Shown piece by piece: positions 43,665-53,342 of a stretch of DNA of 64,000 nucleotides; position 1 is the first letter of the stretch; each line of letters starts with the position of its first letter. Under the pieces are notes generated by a model, which was given only the letters and a program-made list of their open reading frames with translations, did not search any database and had not been told where the DNA came from. Origin of the DNA: Gelidibacter pelagius (lineage in GTDB: Bacteria > Bacteroidota > Bacteroidia > Flavobacteriales > Flavobacteriaceae); contig NZ_JAGEVG010000008.1 of assembly GCF_017581925.1 (NCBI RefSeq), positions 1 through 64,000 of the forward strand, given 5' to 3'. A program made the position numbers and the translations under genes.

Positions 43665-46264
43665 GGTCGATCGGTTTTAGTTTTTAATTCAGCTTTTATT
43701 TCCTCAATCTGATCGGTAATTAGTTCGCTTCGGATCACGCGATCATAATACATAATCGTGCTTTTACTTAAATGTCTGGCCAAAGTAGGTTCGTAAGTCT
43801 GCCAAACAGTACCGTTGTCGTCAATCTGCTTTTTCACCTTCGCATTTTCATGATCCAAAAAATAGTTGAGCTCTATAATTTGATCACGATCGGTCAATTT
43901 TCCTCCCAAAAAGCCTTCTACTTCTTTTAATTCAATCTGAAAAGGCAGATAGATAGGAATATAACTGACCAAGGGATTCTTGCTCCAATCGGTTAGGAAA
44001 TCACTTAAATAATTCGGGATTTTATCTAAGTTCAAACCTGTTTTAAGATCAGCCACTATATTATCCTGTTCCTTTTCTTCAATTATAAAGTGATCTACAT
44101 CCTTCTCTTTTTTAAATTTCTGAATGAGATGCCAGATATAATTGTCCCGTCCGTTTATAATTTCAACAAATACTTTTTTGGTGGTATTCAATGTGGAATC
44201 CTTAAGCAAATAATTATGCAAGTCTATAGAACTTAAAAGTCCACTATTGTCAATGGCGCCAGCATCAATATAATGTCCGTAATTCTTGATTTTTGCTGCA
44301 GGACTGAGCGCAGGAAACCTATTGGTCGACGATACGGCTTCATAAAAGGCAATAGCGCCATTATGCAGTTGCGATAAGTTGTCTGAATTATAAAATAAGG
44401 TGGAATCCTTTGGGTATTTCACCGAATAGAAGACCCCTCGCCTACCATTGGTTTTGGCTGTATTGATAATTAACGAGGGAAAGTATTGATTTTTATTATC
44501 GAAAATATTGGTTTTCCAATAGGCATTGAACGATACAGAGTCCAAGGTCATCGTTGTTTTGTTCTCTAAAGTATTTCGGTAGGTCACCATTGAGTAATAG
44601 GATCGATCGCGATATTTTCCCAATTTGTTGAAAGGGAACAATTTTCTAAACCCATCAAAACCAAAAGTCAAGGCTAAATCCTTAGAGGCAAAATTTTCTG
44701 TGGCCACTTCATTTATTTTCGCTTCTATGGCTTCAAAATTGCCAGTGTATTCACCTGCCAAAACCGAATATAGAGAGAGTCCCATCATACCTCCTGAAGC
44801 TCCAGAAAACGAAATCGTCTGATTAAGAAATTCACCTTCCGTTTTCATCTGTATTTCGTTCAAAACCTTCATGGTCCAGATGTTTGCCTTTAACCCGCCC
44901 CCATGTGCGGCAACAAAAAACAAAGGTTTTTGGGTGCGTTCCCTGAGTTTTAATTTAAACGCGTCCATATCCATGAGTTTCTCGTTCTTAACATTTTGGT
45001 ACACTTGAAGTTCATGGATGGCACTTTCTGAGTTTAATGAAATAATGCCTAAAACAATGACCAGCATTGTAATTACTGAAGCGACCAAACGTCTGCGCTT
45101 AGAGAAGGATTTTTGTTCCGTGAGAGGAACCAGATGATGTCTGTTTTCTTTTTTTACACCTGATGTATATAAGTAACTTTTGGTTGTGACATGAGGAATT
45201 TTTTCCAGGTCTTCTTTCTGCGTATTGAAAATTGACAACATAAAATAGTATTTCACCAAACATGCCAATACATAATAGAAAATAAAGAGATAACTCAACA
45301 ATATCAACATAGCGTTGGCTTGTTTCCAAGCGAAATAGACAGCAAGATTGCTATACACTAAAAACAGGAAAACCACAATGGCGAAAACAAAATAATACCT
45401 CAAATAACCAACACTACTGCTCAAGGCATTTAACTTGTAATATACCGTGATGACCTGCACTCTAAACACCCTGAATAAGATATACATCACTGCCAATAAA
45501 AATGTAAATACCTGAAGCAACCAATAGCCTGTATAGCTGAACTTTAAAGTGATGACCAAAATAAAGACATAAAGAATCACTATACAGATACTCAACAAGA
45601 GTGCTGTGACACCTAAAGTGGTGAATTTCCTTTTTTCGGCTTTTGCTTTTTTAACTTCTTCCTCGTCATCTTCAACATCAACTATTTTATCTTGATAATC
45701 ATCAAACTTATCCAACAATACAATTAAAAGAATTGCTGGAATAAGGATAAACAAAAGTGACATACCCTGAATAAACCCAATATTGTAGTCACTAAAAACC
45801 AGCTTTGGATAAAAGGTTTGGTAAATATAATAATGCCAAATGATAAAAATAATCAAGCCCAAACAATGTCTGAAAAATTTTGCCTTATAATCCTGTTTAT
45901 AACTTCTATCTATTTTTGAGAAAATAAAAATAGGATACCCCAACCATTTATAGGCGTACCATTGGTGGTCGTCACGACTATCGTTAATGTTTTCGGCATA
46001 GTAGATATAGCGAGGATAGTGAGACAGTACAGAGGCAAAAACAGAAATCAGGATAAAACAACAGATCAATGACACCTTATCATGCTCTATCATATCCACC
46101 AATAATGTATTGGCCTGTTCCATGGCCTGAACCAAGAGCAAGATGATGCCAAGAAAGAGAAGACTCAGATATGAAGACTTACCAAATTTCCCAAAGGCAG
46201 AAATAATATTGTCGACAAAATTAAGAAGGCGAAGTGCTAATTTTCCTATATTGTTTAGAAACAT
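43661..46264 (-). CDS. polytopic membrane protein with C-terminal patatin-like phospholipase domain
   Basis: An 867-residue protein. Residues 1-430 carry about nine hydrophobic membrane segments, interrupted by an acidic/basic loop (VEDDEEEVKKAKAEKRK). From about 450 the sequence has patatin features: an oxyanion-type AAHGGGLKAN, the nucleophile elbow SGASGGMMG with Ser490, and YIDAGAIDNSGL with Asp667 in place of the usual DGG/DGA acid. It is therefore a likely acyl hydrolase tethered to the inner membrane. First gene of a four-gene operon, overlapping the extensin-like gene by 4 bp. Confidence 0.82.
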   Translation of the reverse strand: MFLNNIGKLALRLLNFVDNIISAFGKFGKSSYLSLLFLGIILLLVQAMEQANTLLVDMIEHDKVSLICCFILISVFASVLSHYPRYIYYAENINDSRDDHQWYAYKWLGYPIFIFSKIDRSYKQDYKAKFFRHCLGLIIFIIWHYYIYQTFYPKLVFSDYNIGFIQGMSLLFILIPAILLIVLLDKFDDYQDKIVDVEDDEEEVKKAKAEKRKFTTLGVTALLLSICIVILYVFILVITLKFSYTGYWLLQVFTFLLAVMYILFRVFRVQVITVYYKLNALSSSVGYLRYYFVFAIVVFLFLVYSNLAVYFAWKQANAMLILLSYLFIFYYVLACLVKYYFMLSIFNTQKEDLEKIPHVTTKSYLYTSGVKKENRHHLVPLTEQKSFSKRRRLVASVITMLVIVLGIISLNSESAIHELQVYQNVKNEKLMDMDAFKLKLRERTQKPLFFVAAHGGGLKANIWTMKVLNEIQMKTEGEFLNQTISFSGASGGMMGLSLYSVLAGEYTGNFEAIEAKINEVATENFASKDLALTFGFDGFRKLFPFNKLGKYRDRSYYSMVTYRNTLENKTTMTLDSVSFNAYWKTNIFDNKNQYFPSLIINTAKTNGRRGVFYSVKYPKDSTLFYNSDNLSQLHNGAIAFYEAVSSTNRFPALSPAAKIKNYGHYIDAGAIDNSGLLSSIDLHNYLLKDSTLNTTKKVFVEIINGRDNYIWHLIQKFKKEKDVDHFIIEEKEQDNIVADLKTGLNLDKIPNYLSDFLTDWSKNPLVSYIPIYLPFQIELKEVEGFLGGKLTDRDQIIELNYFLDHENAKVKKQIDDNGTVWQTYEPTLARHLSKSTIMYYDRVIRSELITDQIEEIKAELKTKTDRP

Positions 46265-46620
46265 AATAGCTTGTTTAAAATTACTACTCTTGTGGGAATC
46301 AAGAATTAAATTTTAATTAATCATTAGGGAAGTCATAACTCTAATCTACGAAAAAATCAGTTTAAAACTATCTATTTCACTAATTATTATCCGCATATAT
46401 GAATGATATTCAAAATGATAGATCAATCAAGGACCTCGTGACAAGCCCTCTAAGCATGGATAGAAAGTTGTCTTTTTGGGCTTGGCAAGCCTCAGGGTAT
46501 TAAAACCATTGGTGGCAATAAAAACATTTAATAACACTGTAACATATAAAATTAATAGGTGAACAAAACAATTTGAAACCGCTATAAATTTATATCTTAG
46601 ATGCACTAATCAACTTTCAA
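46265..46620. other. divergent intergenic region between the patatin operon and the DASS gene
   Basis: No gene is supported in these 356 bases. A GGCTTGGCAAGCC palindrome lies near 46480 and a promoter for the DASS gene near its right end. I could not identify a promoter for the patatin operon. Confidence 0.6.
46573..46600 (+). promoter_or_regulatory. putative promoter of the DASS carrier gene
   Basis: TTG (46573-46575), a 17-bp spacer, then TATCTTAG (46593-46600), one mismatch from the consensus TAnnTTTG. It lies 20 bases before the start codon. Confidence 0.5.
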
Positions 46621-48096
46621 ATGAACCTTACCAAACGCATTGGTTTTCTCTTCGGCCCTTTGGCTTTTATCCTGATTTTATTGTTTTTTAAACCTGAAGG
46701 CCTTTCGGAAGAAGGCAGGGCCGTATTGGCATCCACCGCCTGGGTGGCCATCTGGTGGATTACAGAAGCGATTCCTATTGCTGTTACCGCCTTATTGCCC
46801 ATCGTGCTTTTTCCTTTGTCTGGCGGATTGGATCTGGGAACGACAACAGCATCTTTCGGACATAAATATATTTTCTTGTACATAGGCGGGTTTATCATTG
46901 CCATTGCCATTGAAAAATGGAATCTCCATAGGCGAATTGCACTCAATATCATCAATTTTATAGGTTCTGACATTAAGAAGATCATTCTCGGATTTATGGT
47001 AGCCACGGCATTTTTGAGCATGTGGATTTCCAATACGGCGACTGCTGTGATGATGTTGCCGATTGGCATCGCCATCATCACTCAACTTAAGGACAATCCA
47101 AATACTGTTGAAAACGAAACCAATTTATTTGGAAAGGCCTTAATGCTCGCCATAGCCTACAGTGCATCCATTGGTGGGATTGCCACATTGATTGGCACAC
47201 CACCAAACTTAGTTTTGGCTGGGGTAGTCTCGAATATTTATGATTATGAAATCTCCTTTTTGCAATGGTTCATGTTTGGCTTTCCTATTTCAGTCGTGTT
47301 ACTTTTTATTTGTTGGAAATATTTGACCACTTATGCCTTTAGTTTTAAACAGAAGGAATTCCCAGGAGGCAAAGCAGAAATCAAGCGTTTAATGTCATTG
47401 CTTGGTAAAATAAGTTATGAAGAGAAAATGGTAGCTGTTGTTTTTGGCACAACGGCCTTCTTTTGGATCACCCGTTCGTTCTTGTTTGATAAGTTAATTC
47501 CAAAATTGGATGACACGATCATTGCGATAATTTTTGCAATTGTCCTATTTCTAATCCCGGCAAAAAATAAAAAACAAAACTTGATGACCTGGGAGGACGC
47601 TGTAAAACTACCTTGGGGTATTCTCTTGCTATTCGGAGGAGGCTTGGCAATTGCTAGCGGATTTGAATCGAGTGGATTGGCTGTTTGGATAGGAAATCAG
47701 ATGACTACTTTTGCAGGCATGACCACTATTATTCTCATCCTCTTGCTCATTGCGGCAGTTAACTTTTTAACAGAAATAACTTCTAATACGGCCACAACAG
47801 CCATGCTATTACCAGTCCTGGCGCCAATGGCAGTGATTGTAGATATCCACCCCTTCATTTTGATGGTTGCCGCTGCCGGAGCTGCATCTTGCGCGTTTAT
47901 GCTACCTGTGGCAACGCCTCCAAACGCTGTGGTTTTTGGGTCTGGATATTTGCGAATTCCAGATATGGTAAGCAAAGGGTTTATTATGAATCTAATTTCA
48001 ATTGTTGTTTTGACCCTGTTTGTATATTTTCTATTACCGATGCTATGGGATTTGACGGTGGAAGGTTTTCCGGAGGCTTTGAAGATAGTTGAATAG
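46621..48096 (+). CDS. DASS family sodium-coupled anion symporter
   Basis: A 491-residue membrane protein of the SLC13/DASS family. Both inverted-repeat sodium/anion motifs are visible: SNTATAVMMLPIG (about residue 142) and TSNTATTAMLLPV (about residue 389). GGIATLIGTPPN and a C-terminal VATPPNAVVFGSG are also seen. It should move di- or tricarboxylates or sulfate with Na+; the substrate cannot be resolved. It stands alone, with its own promoter. Confidence 0.9.
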   Translation: MNLTKRIGFLFGPLAFILILLFFKPEGLSEEGRAVLASTAWVAIWWITEAIPIAVTALLPIVLFPLSGGLDLGTTTASFGHKYIFLYIGGFIIAIAIEKWNLHRRIALNIINFIGSDIKKIILGFMVATAFLSMWISNTATAVMMLPIGIAIITQLKDNPNTVENETNLFGKALMLAIAYSASIGGIATLIGTPPNLVLAGVVSNIYDYEISFLQWFMFGFPISVVLLFICWKYLTTYAFSFKQKEFPGGKAEIKRLMSLLGKISYEEKMVAVVFGTTAFFWITRSFLFDKLIPKLDDTIIAIIFAIVLFLIPAKNKKQNLMTWEDAVKLPWGILLLFGGGLAIASGFESSGLAVWIGNQMTTFAGMTTIILILLLIAAVNFLTEITSNTATTAMLLPVLAPMAVIVDIHPFILMVAAAGAASCAFMLPVATPPNAVVFGSGYLRIPDMVSKGFIMNLISIVVLTLFVYFLLPMLWDLTVEGFPEALKIVE

Positions 48097-48513
48097 GACG
48101 CTGATATAACTGATTATCATTGATTTTTTGTGGATAAAAACTTAACAATAATTTCTAAAAATAACTTTGCGACTTTAAGCTTTTGCGTCTCTGCGATAAT
48201 TGATCGCTGGGAACACAGATGTAACTGATTATCACTGATTCTTTTTCTTTAAACTGAAAGTCCTTACTTTGTAGCTCGTAACACCCATTATTTCCAGCAG
48301 ATTCCGCAGATTCCGCAGATCTCGTAGCGCGCTAATTCCCTCAATTCTCCTTAAAACAACCTATAACCCTTTTTCCCTTACCAATCCACTAATTCCTAAT
48401 AGCTAATCCCCAATGTCATACCTAATGCCTCATACCTAATGCCTAATTCCCAAAATCTCTGTGCAACAACCTATACGTCCATTTTTCAATAGAGACTTTA
48501 AGTTGATCTTCAC
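48097..48513. other. repeat-rich intergenic region between convergent genes
   Basis: No gene is supported in these 417 bases. It holds CTGATTATCATTGATTTTTT-like phrases (about 48108 and 48224), a 9-nt repeat ATTCCGCAG (about 48299-48327), a CTTTGCG/CTCTGCG segment (about 48165-48195) and a heptanucleotide tract (48386-48455). Confidence 0.7.
48386..48455. repeat. heptanucleotide tract (CCTAATG/CCTCATA family)
   Basis: CTAAT-type cores at 48389, 48396, 48403 and 48410, then after one 5-nt slip CCTAATG, CCTCATA, CCTAATG, CCTAATT and CCCAAAA in register from 48421. Related to the tract at 13800-13841. Confidence 0.78.
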
Positions 48514-49476
48514 TTATTTCGTATTTTCCTTCACAAACTCCAAAGCTCTTTTCTCATTATAATACACGCCACCACGATTAATAAACCCAACGTGACCTCC
48601 ATGCTTCGGCATTTCCAAATAGAGATTCGGATTGTTTTTTGCAGCTTTTACAGGGAAACATTCTGGAGTTAAAAACGAGTCGTTGAGTGCATTTATAATT
48701 AAGGATGGCACTTTTATATTAGGCAAAAACTGGAGACAGCTGCTTTTTTCGTAGTAGTCCAAGGCGTTTTTGAATCCGTGGGCTCTTGAAGTGTACACCT
48801 CGTCAAAATCGTTTAAGGTTTTTATAGAATCCACTTCCGCTTCTGATATTTGGTCTGGAAATTGGCTTTGCTTGACTCTTAAGCTATTCACCAATCTCTT
48901 TTTAAATCGGTCGTGGAAAGGTCTATTTATAAAACTGTGCAATTGCTTTGCGGAATGCTGCAAACTACAAGGCACTGAAATTCCAATACAGGCTTTTATT
49001 TGAGATGGCACATCATCGCGCTCTCCTAAGTATTTCAAGGCTAAATTTCCACCTAAGCTGATGCCATATAAATAGATTTCAGCATAGTTTTTATCTTTAA
49101 TAGCATGCATTATAATGGTATGTAAATCTTCAGTTGCCCCTGAATGGTAGGCGTAATATTTCCGGTTGGGTTCGCCACTACAGCCTCTAAAATTAACACT
49201 GATGGCATCAATCCCATTCTTGTTGAATAATTTTGCGGTTCCCGTGAGATAAGGTCGCTGGGCATGACCTTCCAATCCACTGAGTAGAATGATGACTTTT
49301 TCAGATTTTTTCTGGGCATAGCTCCAATCCAAATCGATGAAATCGCCATCTGCCAATTCCAAGCGTTCGCGCGTTTGTTCTAAATTGACTTTTCTGAATA
49401 ATCCTGAATAGACTGTAGCGACAAAACTTTTACGGAAATAAAAGGGTGGTTTGAATATGGAATCGAGGATGGGCAT
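48514..49476 (-). CDS. YheT family alpha/beta hydrolase
   Basis: A 320-residue esterase-like protein. SGLEGHAQRPY (oxyanion/HG-type region), VNFRGCSGEPN, the nucleophile elbow YGISLGG with Ser140, a downstream DSFL acid segment and the histidine in KHGGHVGF are all typical of YheT. No signal peptide. These proteins are lipid esterases in other organisms; the substrate here is unknown. It is convergent with the DASS gene, and its upstream side faces the ade gene across 266 bp of repeat-rich DNA. Confidence 0.9.
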   Translation of the reverse strand: MPILDSIFKPPFYFRKSFVATVYSGLFRKVNLEQTRERLELADGDFIDLDWSYAQKKSEKVIILLSGLEGHAQRPYLTGTAKLFNKNGIDAISVNFRGCSGEPNRKYYAYHSGATEDLHTIIMHAIKDKNYAEIYLYGISLGGNLALKYLGERDDVPSQIKACIGISVPCSLQHSAKQLHSFINRPFHDRFKKRLVNSLRVKQSQFPDQISEAEVDSIKTLNDFDEVYTSRAHGFKNALDYYEKSSCLQFLPNIKVPSLIINALNDSFLTPECFPVKAAKNNPNLYLEMPKHGGHVGFINRGGVYYNEKRALEFVKENTK

Positions 49477-49502
49477 TTCTTAGTTGTATGTTGTTGGTTA
49501 TT

Positions 49503-49544
49503 ACACAGAGTTACGCGGAGAAAACACAGAGATACACGGAGTTT
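49503..49544. repeat. ACACAGA repeat with 21-nt spacing (3 x 7)
   Basis: ACACAGA at 49503 and 49524 are exactly 21 bases apart, with GGAG-containing segments at the same phase (49517, 49538). It lies between the YheT gene and ade. Confidence 0.7.
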
Positions 49545-49742
49545 TTATTTAATTTCTACTTCGTGCCTTTTGTGACTTCTTGGTGTCTTTTGTGGAATAG
49601 CTCCAAATTATAAGTTTTAAGTATAATCGAAATAGCGTTCTGAGTCATCTGCGTGAGATCTCATCAAAATTATGCAATTTATATTAGACAAGCTATTACA
49701 CAAAAATTTGCAAAGAAAACACAAAGTTACTCAAAGTAGCAT

Positions 49743-51365
49743 TTAATCAATTTCTACGCTAGTGAACTTAAAATCCTTTCCATTGAATAATCCTTTATCG
49801 CTGAGTTTCAACGCTGGAATCACTAAAAGCGCCATAAAAGACAAGGTCATATAAGGTGCCTTTAAAGTACTGCCCAATTCTTTGGCCATATGATCGAGTG
49901 CAGCATATTGCTTTCCTACGGTTTTACCATCTTGATCGCTCATAATTCCGGCAACTGGCAATGGTAAGATCTGTTCCTCAGAATCAGAAACGGCGCAAAT
50001 ACCGCCTTTGTTTTCGATGAGCAAGTTGACGGCTTTACAAATGGCCTCGTCGGAAGCTCCCACAGCAATTATATTGTGCGAGTCATGACCAACAGAACTA
50101 GCAATCGCCCCAGTTTTCAATCCGAAATTTTTGATGAATGCGATGGCCGGCGGTTGATTTTGATAGCGATTGACCACTGTCATTTTTAGAATATCATTTT
50201 CTACGTTTGAAACTAAATTACCATCTTTAATCGAACTACTTACCATAATTTCGTTGGTCACCAATTGACCTTCCATGGCTTCAATCACACGGATATTCTT
50301 AGAGGTGGATTCAAACCTAAAATCGCTCACGTCCTTTTTAGACGTGTTGAAATTATTAAGATTTTTAAAAGATACTCTTCCAATCAAAGAGGCACCCTCA
50401 TCAAAAACCAATTGACCATCACTATAGGTTTGTATGGTTTTAAATGTTTTTAAATCCTCAACCACAATGAAGTCTGCGGCATCTCCAACGTTTAATGTAC
50501 CAACATCCAAATCATAATGTTTTACGGGATTGATACAGGCCACTTGTAAAACTTTGAAGATGTCCATATCTTTTGCGACCGCTCTCGCACAAAGGTGATT
50601 AATATGATGCAATAGCAAATCGTCAGGATGTTTATCATCACTGCAAAACATCATATTTTCAAAATGCTGCGGCAGCAAATCAATCAAGACTTCAAAGTTT
50701 TTGGCAGCACTACCCTCTCTGATCAGGATTTTCATACCTTTTTGAAGCTTTTCAAGGCCTTCTTCATAAGTAAAACACTCATGATCTGTAGTAATGCCTG
50801 CATTGATGTATTTAGTAATGTCATCTCCCAAAACTCCTGGCGCGTGACCATCCACGGGTTTGTTAAAATGTTTCGCCCATTCGAGTTTCTTCATCACTTC
50901 GGGATCATCAAATAGAACTCCTGGGTAATTCATCATTTCTGCCAAGTATTTGATCTCTGGATTTTCAAGAAGCTTTCTGATCCCTTCAGAATCGATAGTG
51001 GCTCCAGCCGATTCAAATGCTGTCGCCGGAACACATGAAGGTGCTCCGAAATTGAATTTAAATGGCACTTTCTTTCCATTATCAATCATAAATTCGACGC
51101 CTTCAATGCCAAGCACATTCGCTATTTCATGTGGATCTGAAACGGTGGCCACAGTACCATGTTTGACTGCTAAACGAGCAAATTCGCTGGGCACCAACAT
51201 GGAGCTTTCAATATGGATATGTGCATCTATAAAACCTGGAAGAATGAAATGGTTAAGCTCATGATCTGTTTCTTCAATACTGCGGATTTTTCCATTTTGT
51301 ATCGTGATTTCTCCTTTGAAAATCCGTCTGTTATATATATCGACTATTTGACCTTGTAACTTCAT
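49743..51365 (-). CDS. ade: adenine deaminase
   Basis: A 540-residue amidohydrolase that converts adenine to hypoxanthine. The metal-binding start [45 protein letters not shown], and [10 protein letters not shown] give the binuclear-site ligands. The C-terminal part has [13 protein letters not shown], typical of bacterial Ade. The ATG directly abuts the tilS stop (TAAATG), so it is the last gene of the pabB-lipoprotein-tilS-ade operon. Confidence 0.95.
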   Translation of the reverse strand: MKLQGQIVDIYNRRIFKGEITIQNGKIRSIEETDHELNHFILPGFIDAHIHIESSMLVPSEFARLAVKHGTVATVSDPHEIANVLGIEGVEFMIDNGKKVPFKFNFGAPSCVPATAFESAGATIDSEGIRKLLENPEIKYLAEMMNYPGVLFDDPEVMKKLEWAKHFNKPVDGHAPGVLGDDITKYINAGITTDHECFTYEEGLEKLQKGMKILIREGSAAKNFEVLIDLLPQHFENMMFCSDDKHPDDLLLHHINHLCARAVAKDMDIFKVLQVACINPVKHYDLDVGTLNVGDAADFIVVEDLKTFKTIQTYSDGQLVFDEGASLIGRVSFKNLNNFNTSKKDVSDFRFESTSKNIRVIEAMEGQLVTNEIMVSSSIKDGNLVSNVENDILKMTVVNRYQNQPPAIAFIKNFGLKTGAIASSVGHDSHNIIAVGASDEAICKAVNLLIENKGGICAVSDSEEQILPLPVAGIMSDQDGKTVGKQYAALDHMAKELGSTLKAPYMTLSFMALLVIPALKLSDKGLFNGKDFKFTSVEID

Positions 51366-52676
51366 TTAGTGTACTTCTATTTTTAAAATAGTTGTTGTAT
51401 TATCTGTAACTTTGAATCGCTCATCGGGACGTCTTCCGATCACCCAAACCACATCATCGCCAGAAAAAAGGATCCAAACATTTTCCTTATCTATCAATGA
51501 GAGTTTTTCATCCTTAAAATACTTGCTCAATTTCTTTTTGCCTTTCATTCCAAGAGGATAGAACAAATCGCCCTCGATCCACTTCCTTATGGATAAGGGA
51601 TATTTGAGTTGATCGGCATCAACAAATATCCTATTTTTTGAGGTTTCTGAAATGGCATCCACTTCATTAAAAGTCAACCTGCCAAAAGCTGTTGTGATTT
51701 CTTTATCCTCTTTTTGAACAGAAATTGGATGATCGTCAGATTCAGAATTCAATTCGCTCAACAACAAAAACTCGCGATCTTTTAATATTCTGTGAGTTGG
51801 AGAAAACACTTGTTTTCCAGATTGCGCATTCAATAAATTGACGACATCATCCCAAGCAGTAAAATTAAAATCTTTTAGGAGCTGATATAGATATGCTTTG
51901 GGATTGGACAACTTTTTCAATTTTCGGATATCCAATTTGATCTGATCGTCGTCTACCGTCACAATCTTTTTCTGGATTTTTACGACCGCATCGTCTATGA
52001 GATCCTGACTGTCCTGCAGATTGGAAATCGTGGTTTGAAAATTTTGAAGCAACTGGGGATTCATCTGTTTCAAAATCGGAATAACATCATGTCGTAACTT
52101 ATTTCTCAAATATTTTGTGGACGCATTCGTGGCATCCTCTCGCCAGTCAATTTGCTTCTTTTGCGCGTAGGTTTCCAAAGTTTCTCTTGAAAATGGCAAT
52201 AAAGGCCTCACGATTTTATCGGATACTTCAGGAATTCCGGTTAAACCTTCCAAGCCCGTACCTCTTGTCAAATTAATCAAAAACGTTTCGAGATTGTCAT
52301 CGGCATGATGCGCGGTGAGAATATAATCAAAATCCAATTGCTCTGCCAATTCAAAAAACCAAGTATAGCGGAGCTCCCGTGCCGCCATCTGAATGGAAAT
52401 CCCCTGCTCTTTGGCATAGGTTTCCGTTTCAAAACTTTCTACAAAAACGTCCAATTCCAGATCTTCCGCCAACGCTAACACAAATTCCTCATCGGCATCA
52501 CTTTCAGTAGCCCTCAAATTAAAATTACAGTGTGCCAATGACACCTTTAACTTTAACTGATGACATAAATGCGTCAAAACAACACTGTCCAAGCCTCCAG
52601 AAATAGCCAAGAGCAGTCGGCTGCCGTGGAGCATGTCTAAATTCTTATCAAGATGTTTCTGGAAAGTTTGTAACAT
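51366..52676 (-). CDS. tilS: tRNA(Ile)-lysidine synthase
   Basis: A 436-residue N-type ATP pyrophosphatase that modifies C34 of the AUA-decoding tRNA. The P-loop AISGGLDSV lies at residues 24-32, followed by the LAHCNFNLR region and the TAHHADDNLET motif. The C-terminal TilS domain includes RKWIEGDLFYPLG and GRRPDERFK. The start ATG overlaps the upstream stop by 1 base (TAATG). Confidence 0.95.
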   Translation of the reverse strand: MLQTFQKHLDKNLDMLHGSRLLLAISGGLDSVVLTHLCHQLKLKVSLAHCNFNLRATESDADEEFVLALAEDLELDVFVESFETETYAKEQGISIQMAARELRYTWFFELAEQLDFDYILTAHHADDNLETFLINLTRGTGLEGLTGIPEVSDKIVRPLLPFSRETLETYAQKKQIDWREDATNASTKYLRNKLRHDVIPILKQMNPQLLQNFQTTISNLQDSQDLIDDAVVKIQKKIVTVDDDQIKLDIRKLKKLSNPKAYLYQLLKDFNFTAWDDVVNLLNAQSGKQVFSPTHRILKDREFLLLSELNSESDDHPISVQKEDKEITTAFGRLTFNEVDAISETSKNRIFVDADQLKYPLSIRKWIEGDLFYPLGMKGKKKLSKYFKDEKLSLIDKENVWILFSGDDVVWVIGRRPDERFKVTDNTTTILKIEVH

Positions 52677-53311
52677 TATTCAAATTGTATAGTATCGAGC
52701 ATTTTATAGAGTTCTTGCTGATCTTCAGGATTATCATAAGAAAGTACCATTGAAATGGCAAAACCATTGCGTAAGGTTACAAAATAGTCTTGCGTTAAAT
52801 TATAATCTTGATTAAAGATTTCCATACCTATAAATTGTTTGCCTCCAATAGTTTTAGTGTACGGTTCTTTTTCATAAATCAGCTTGAGTGAGGTTTGGTC
52901 AAGAAGTTCACGTGCTGCGACCATATAGTCTCTTGGAGTTTTTACATTTGGAAAACTTTTTAAGTTTTCAGCATTGATGATCAAAGAAGCATTACCACCC
53001 GTAACGGATCCAACTGGAAACTTAAAAATTGAAAATAAATCGGCTACATTGATTTGAGATGCCTGCAACGTATTTTTTAAATTTTGATTATTTCCAGCCA
53101 TAGTATTTCGGCTGTTTTCGCTCATTTGATGCATTTGCTCTTTTGTCTGAACACTCCATTGGTCGTTAAATGCCAATTCGAAATTGAAGAATTTGTTATC
53201 ATAAACCCCGTTTTCTATTTTACCATAATCGAAGTTTTCAGGAATTTTAACGTCGTCCTTACAAGACAATAATAGCAGCACAGCACAACAACTCAGGATG
53301 ATTTTTTTCAT
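52676..53311 (-). CDS. hypothetical lipoprotein, 211 residues
   Basis: Signal peptide with lipobox LLLSC (Cys17), then a mature domain that alternates strands and helices and contains DYMVAARELLDQ and the C-terminal LYKMLDTIQF. The pattern is like exported lipoproteins with a PsbP/Mog1-like fold, but I cannot confirm the family. Its stop overlaps the tilS start, and it lies 31 bp after pabB in the operon. No function is assigned. Confidence 0.75.
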   Translation of the reverse strand: MKKIILSCCAVLLLLSCKDDVKIPENFDYGKIENGVYDNKFFNFELAFNDQWSVQTKEQMHQMSENSRNTMAGNNQNLKNTLQASQINVADLFSIFKFPVGSVTGGNASLIINAENLKSFPNVKTPRDYMVAARELLDQTSLKLIYEKEPYTKTIGGKQFIGMEIFNQDYNLTQDYFVTLRNGFAISMVLSYDNPEDQQELYKMLDTIQFE

Positions 53312-53342
53312 AAGTTCAAAATATACTCAATACTAAATATAA

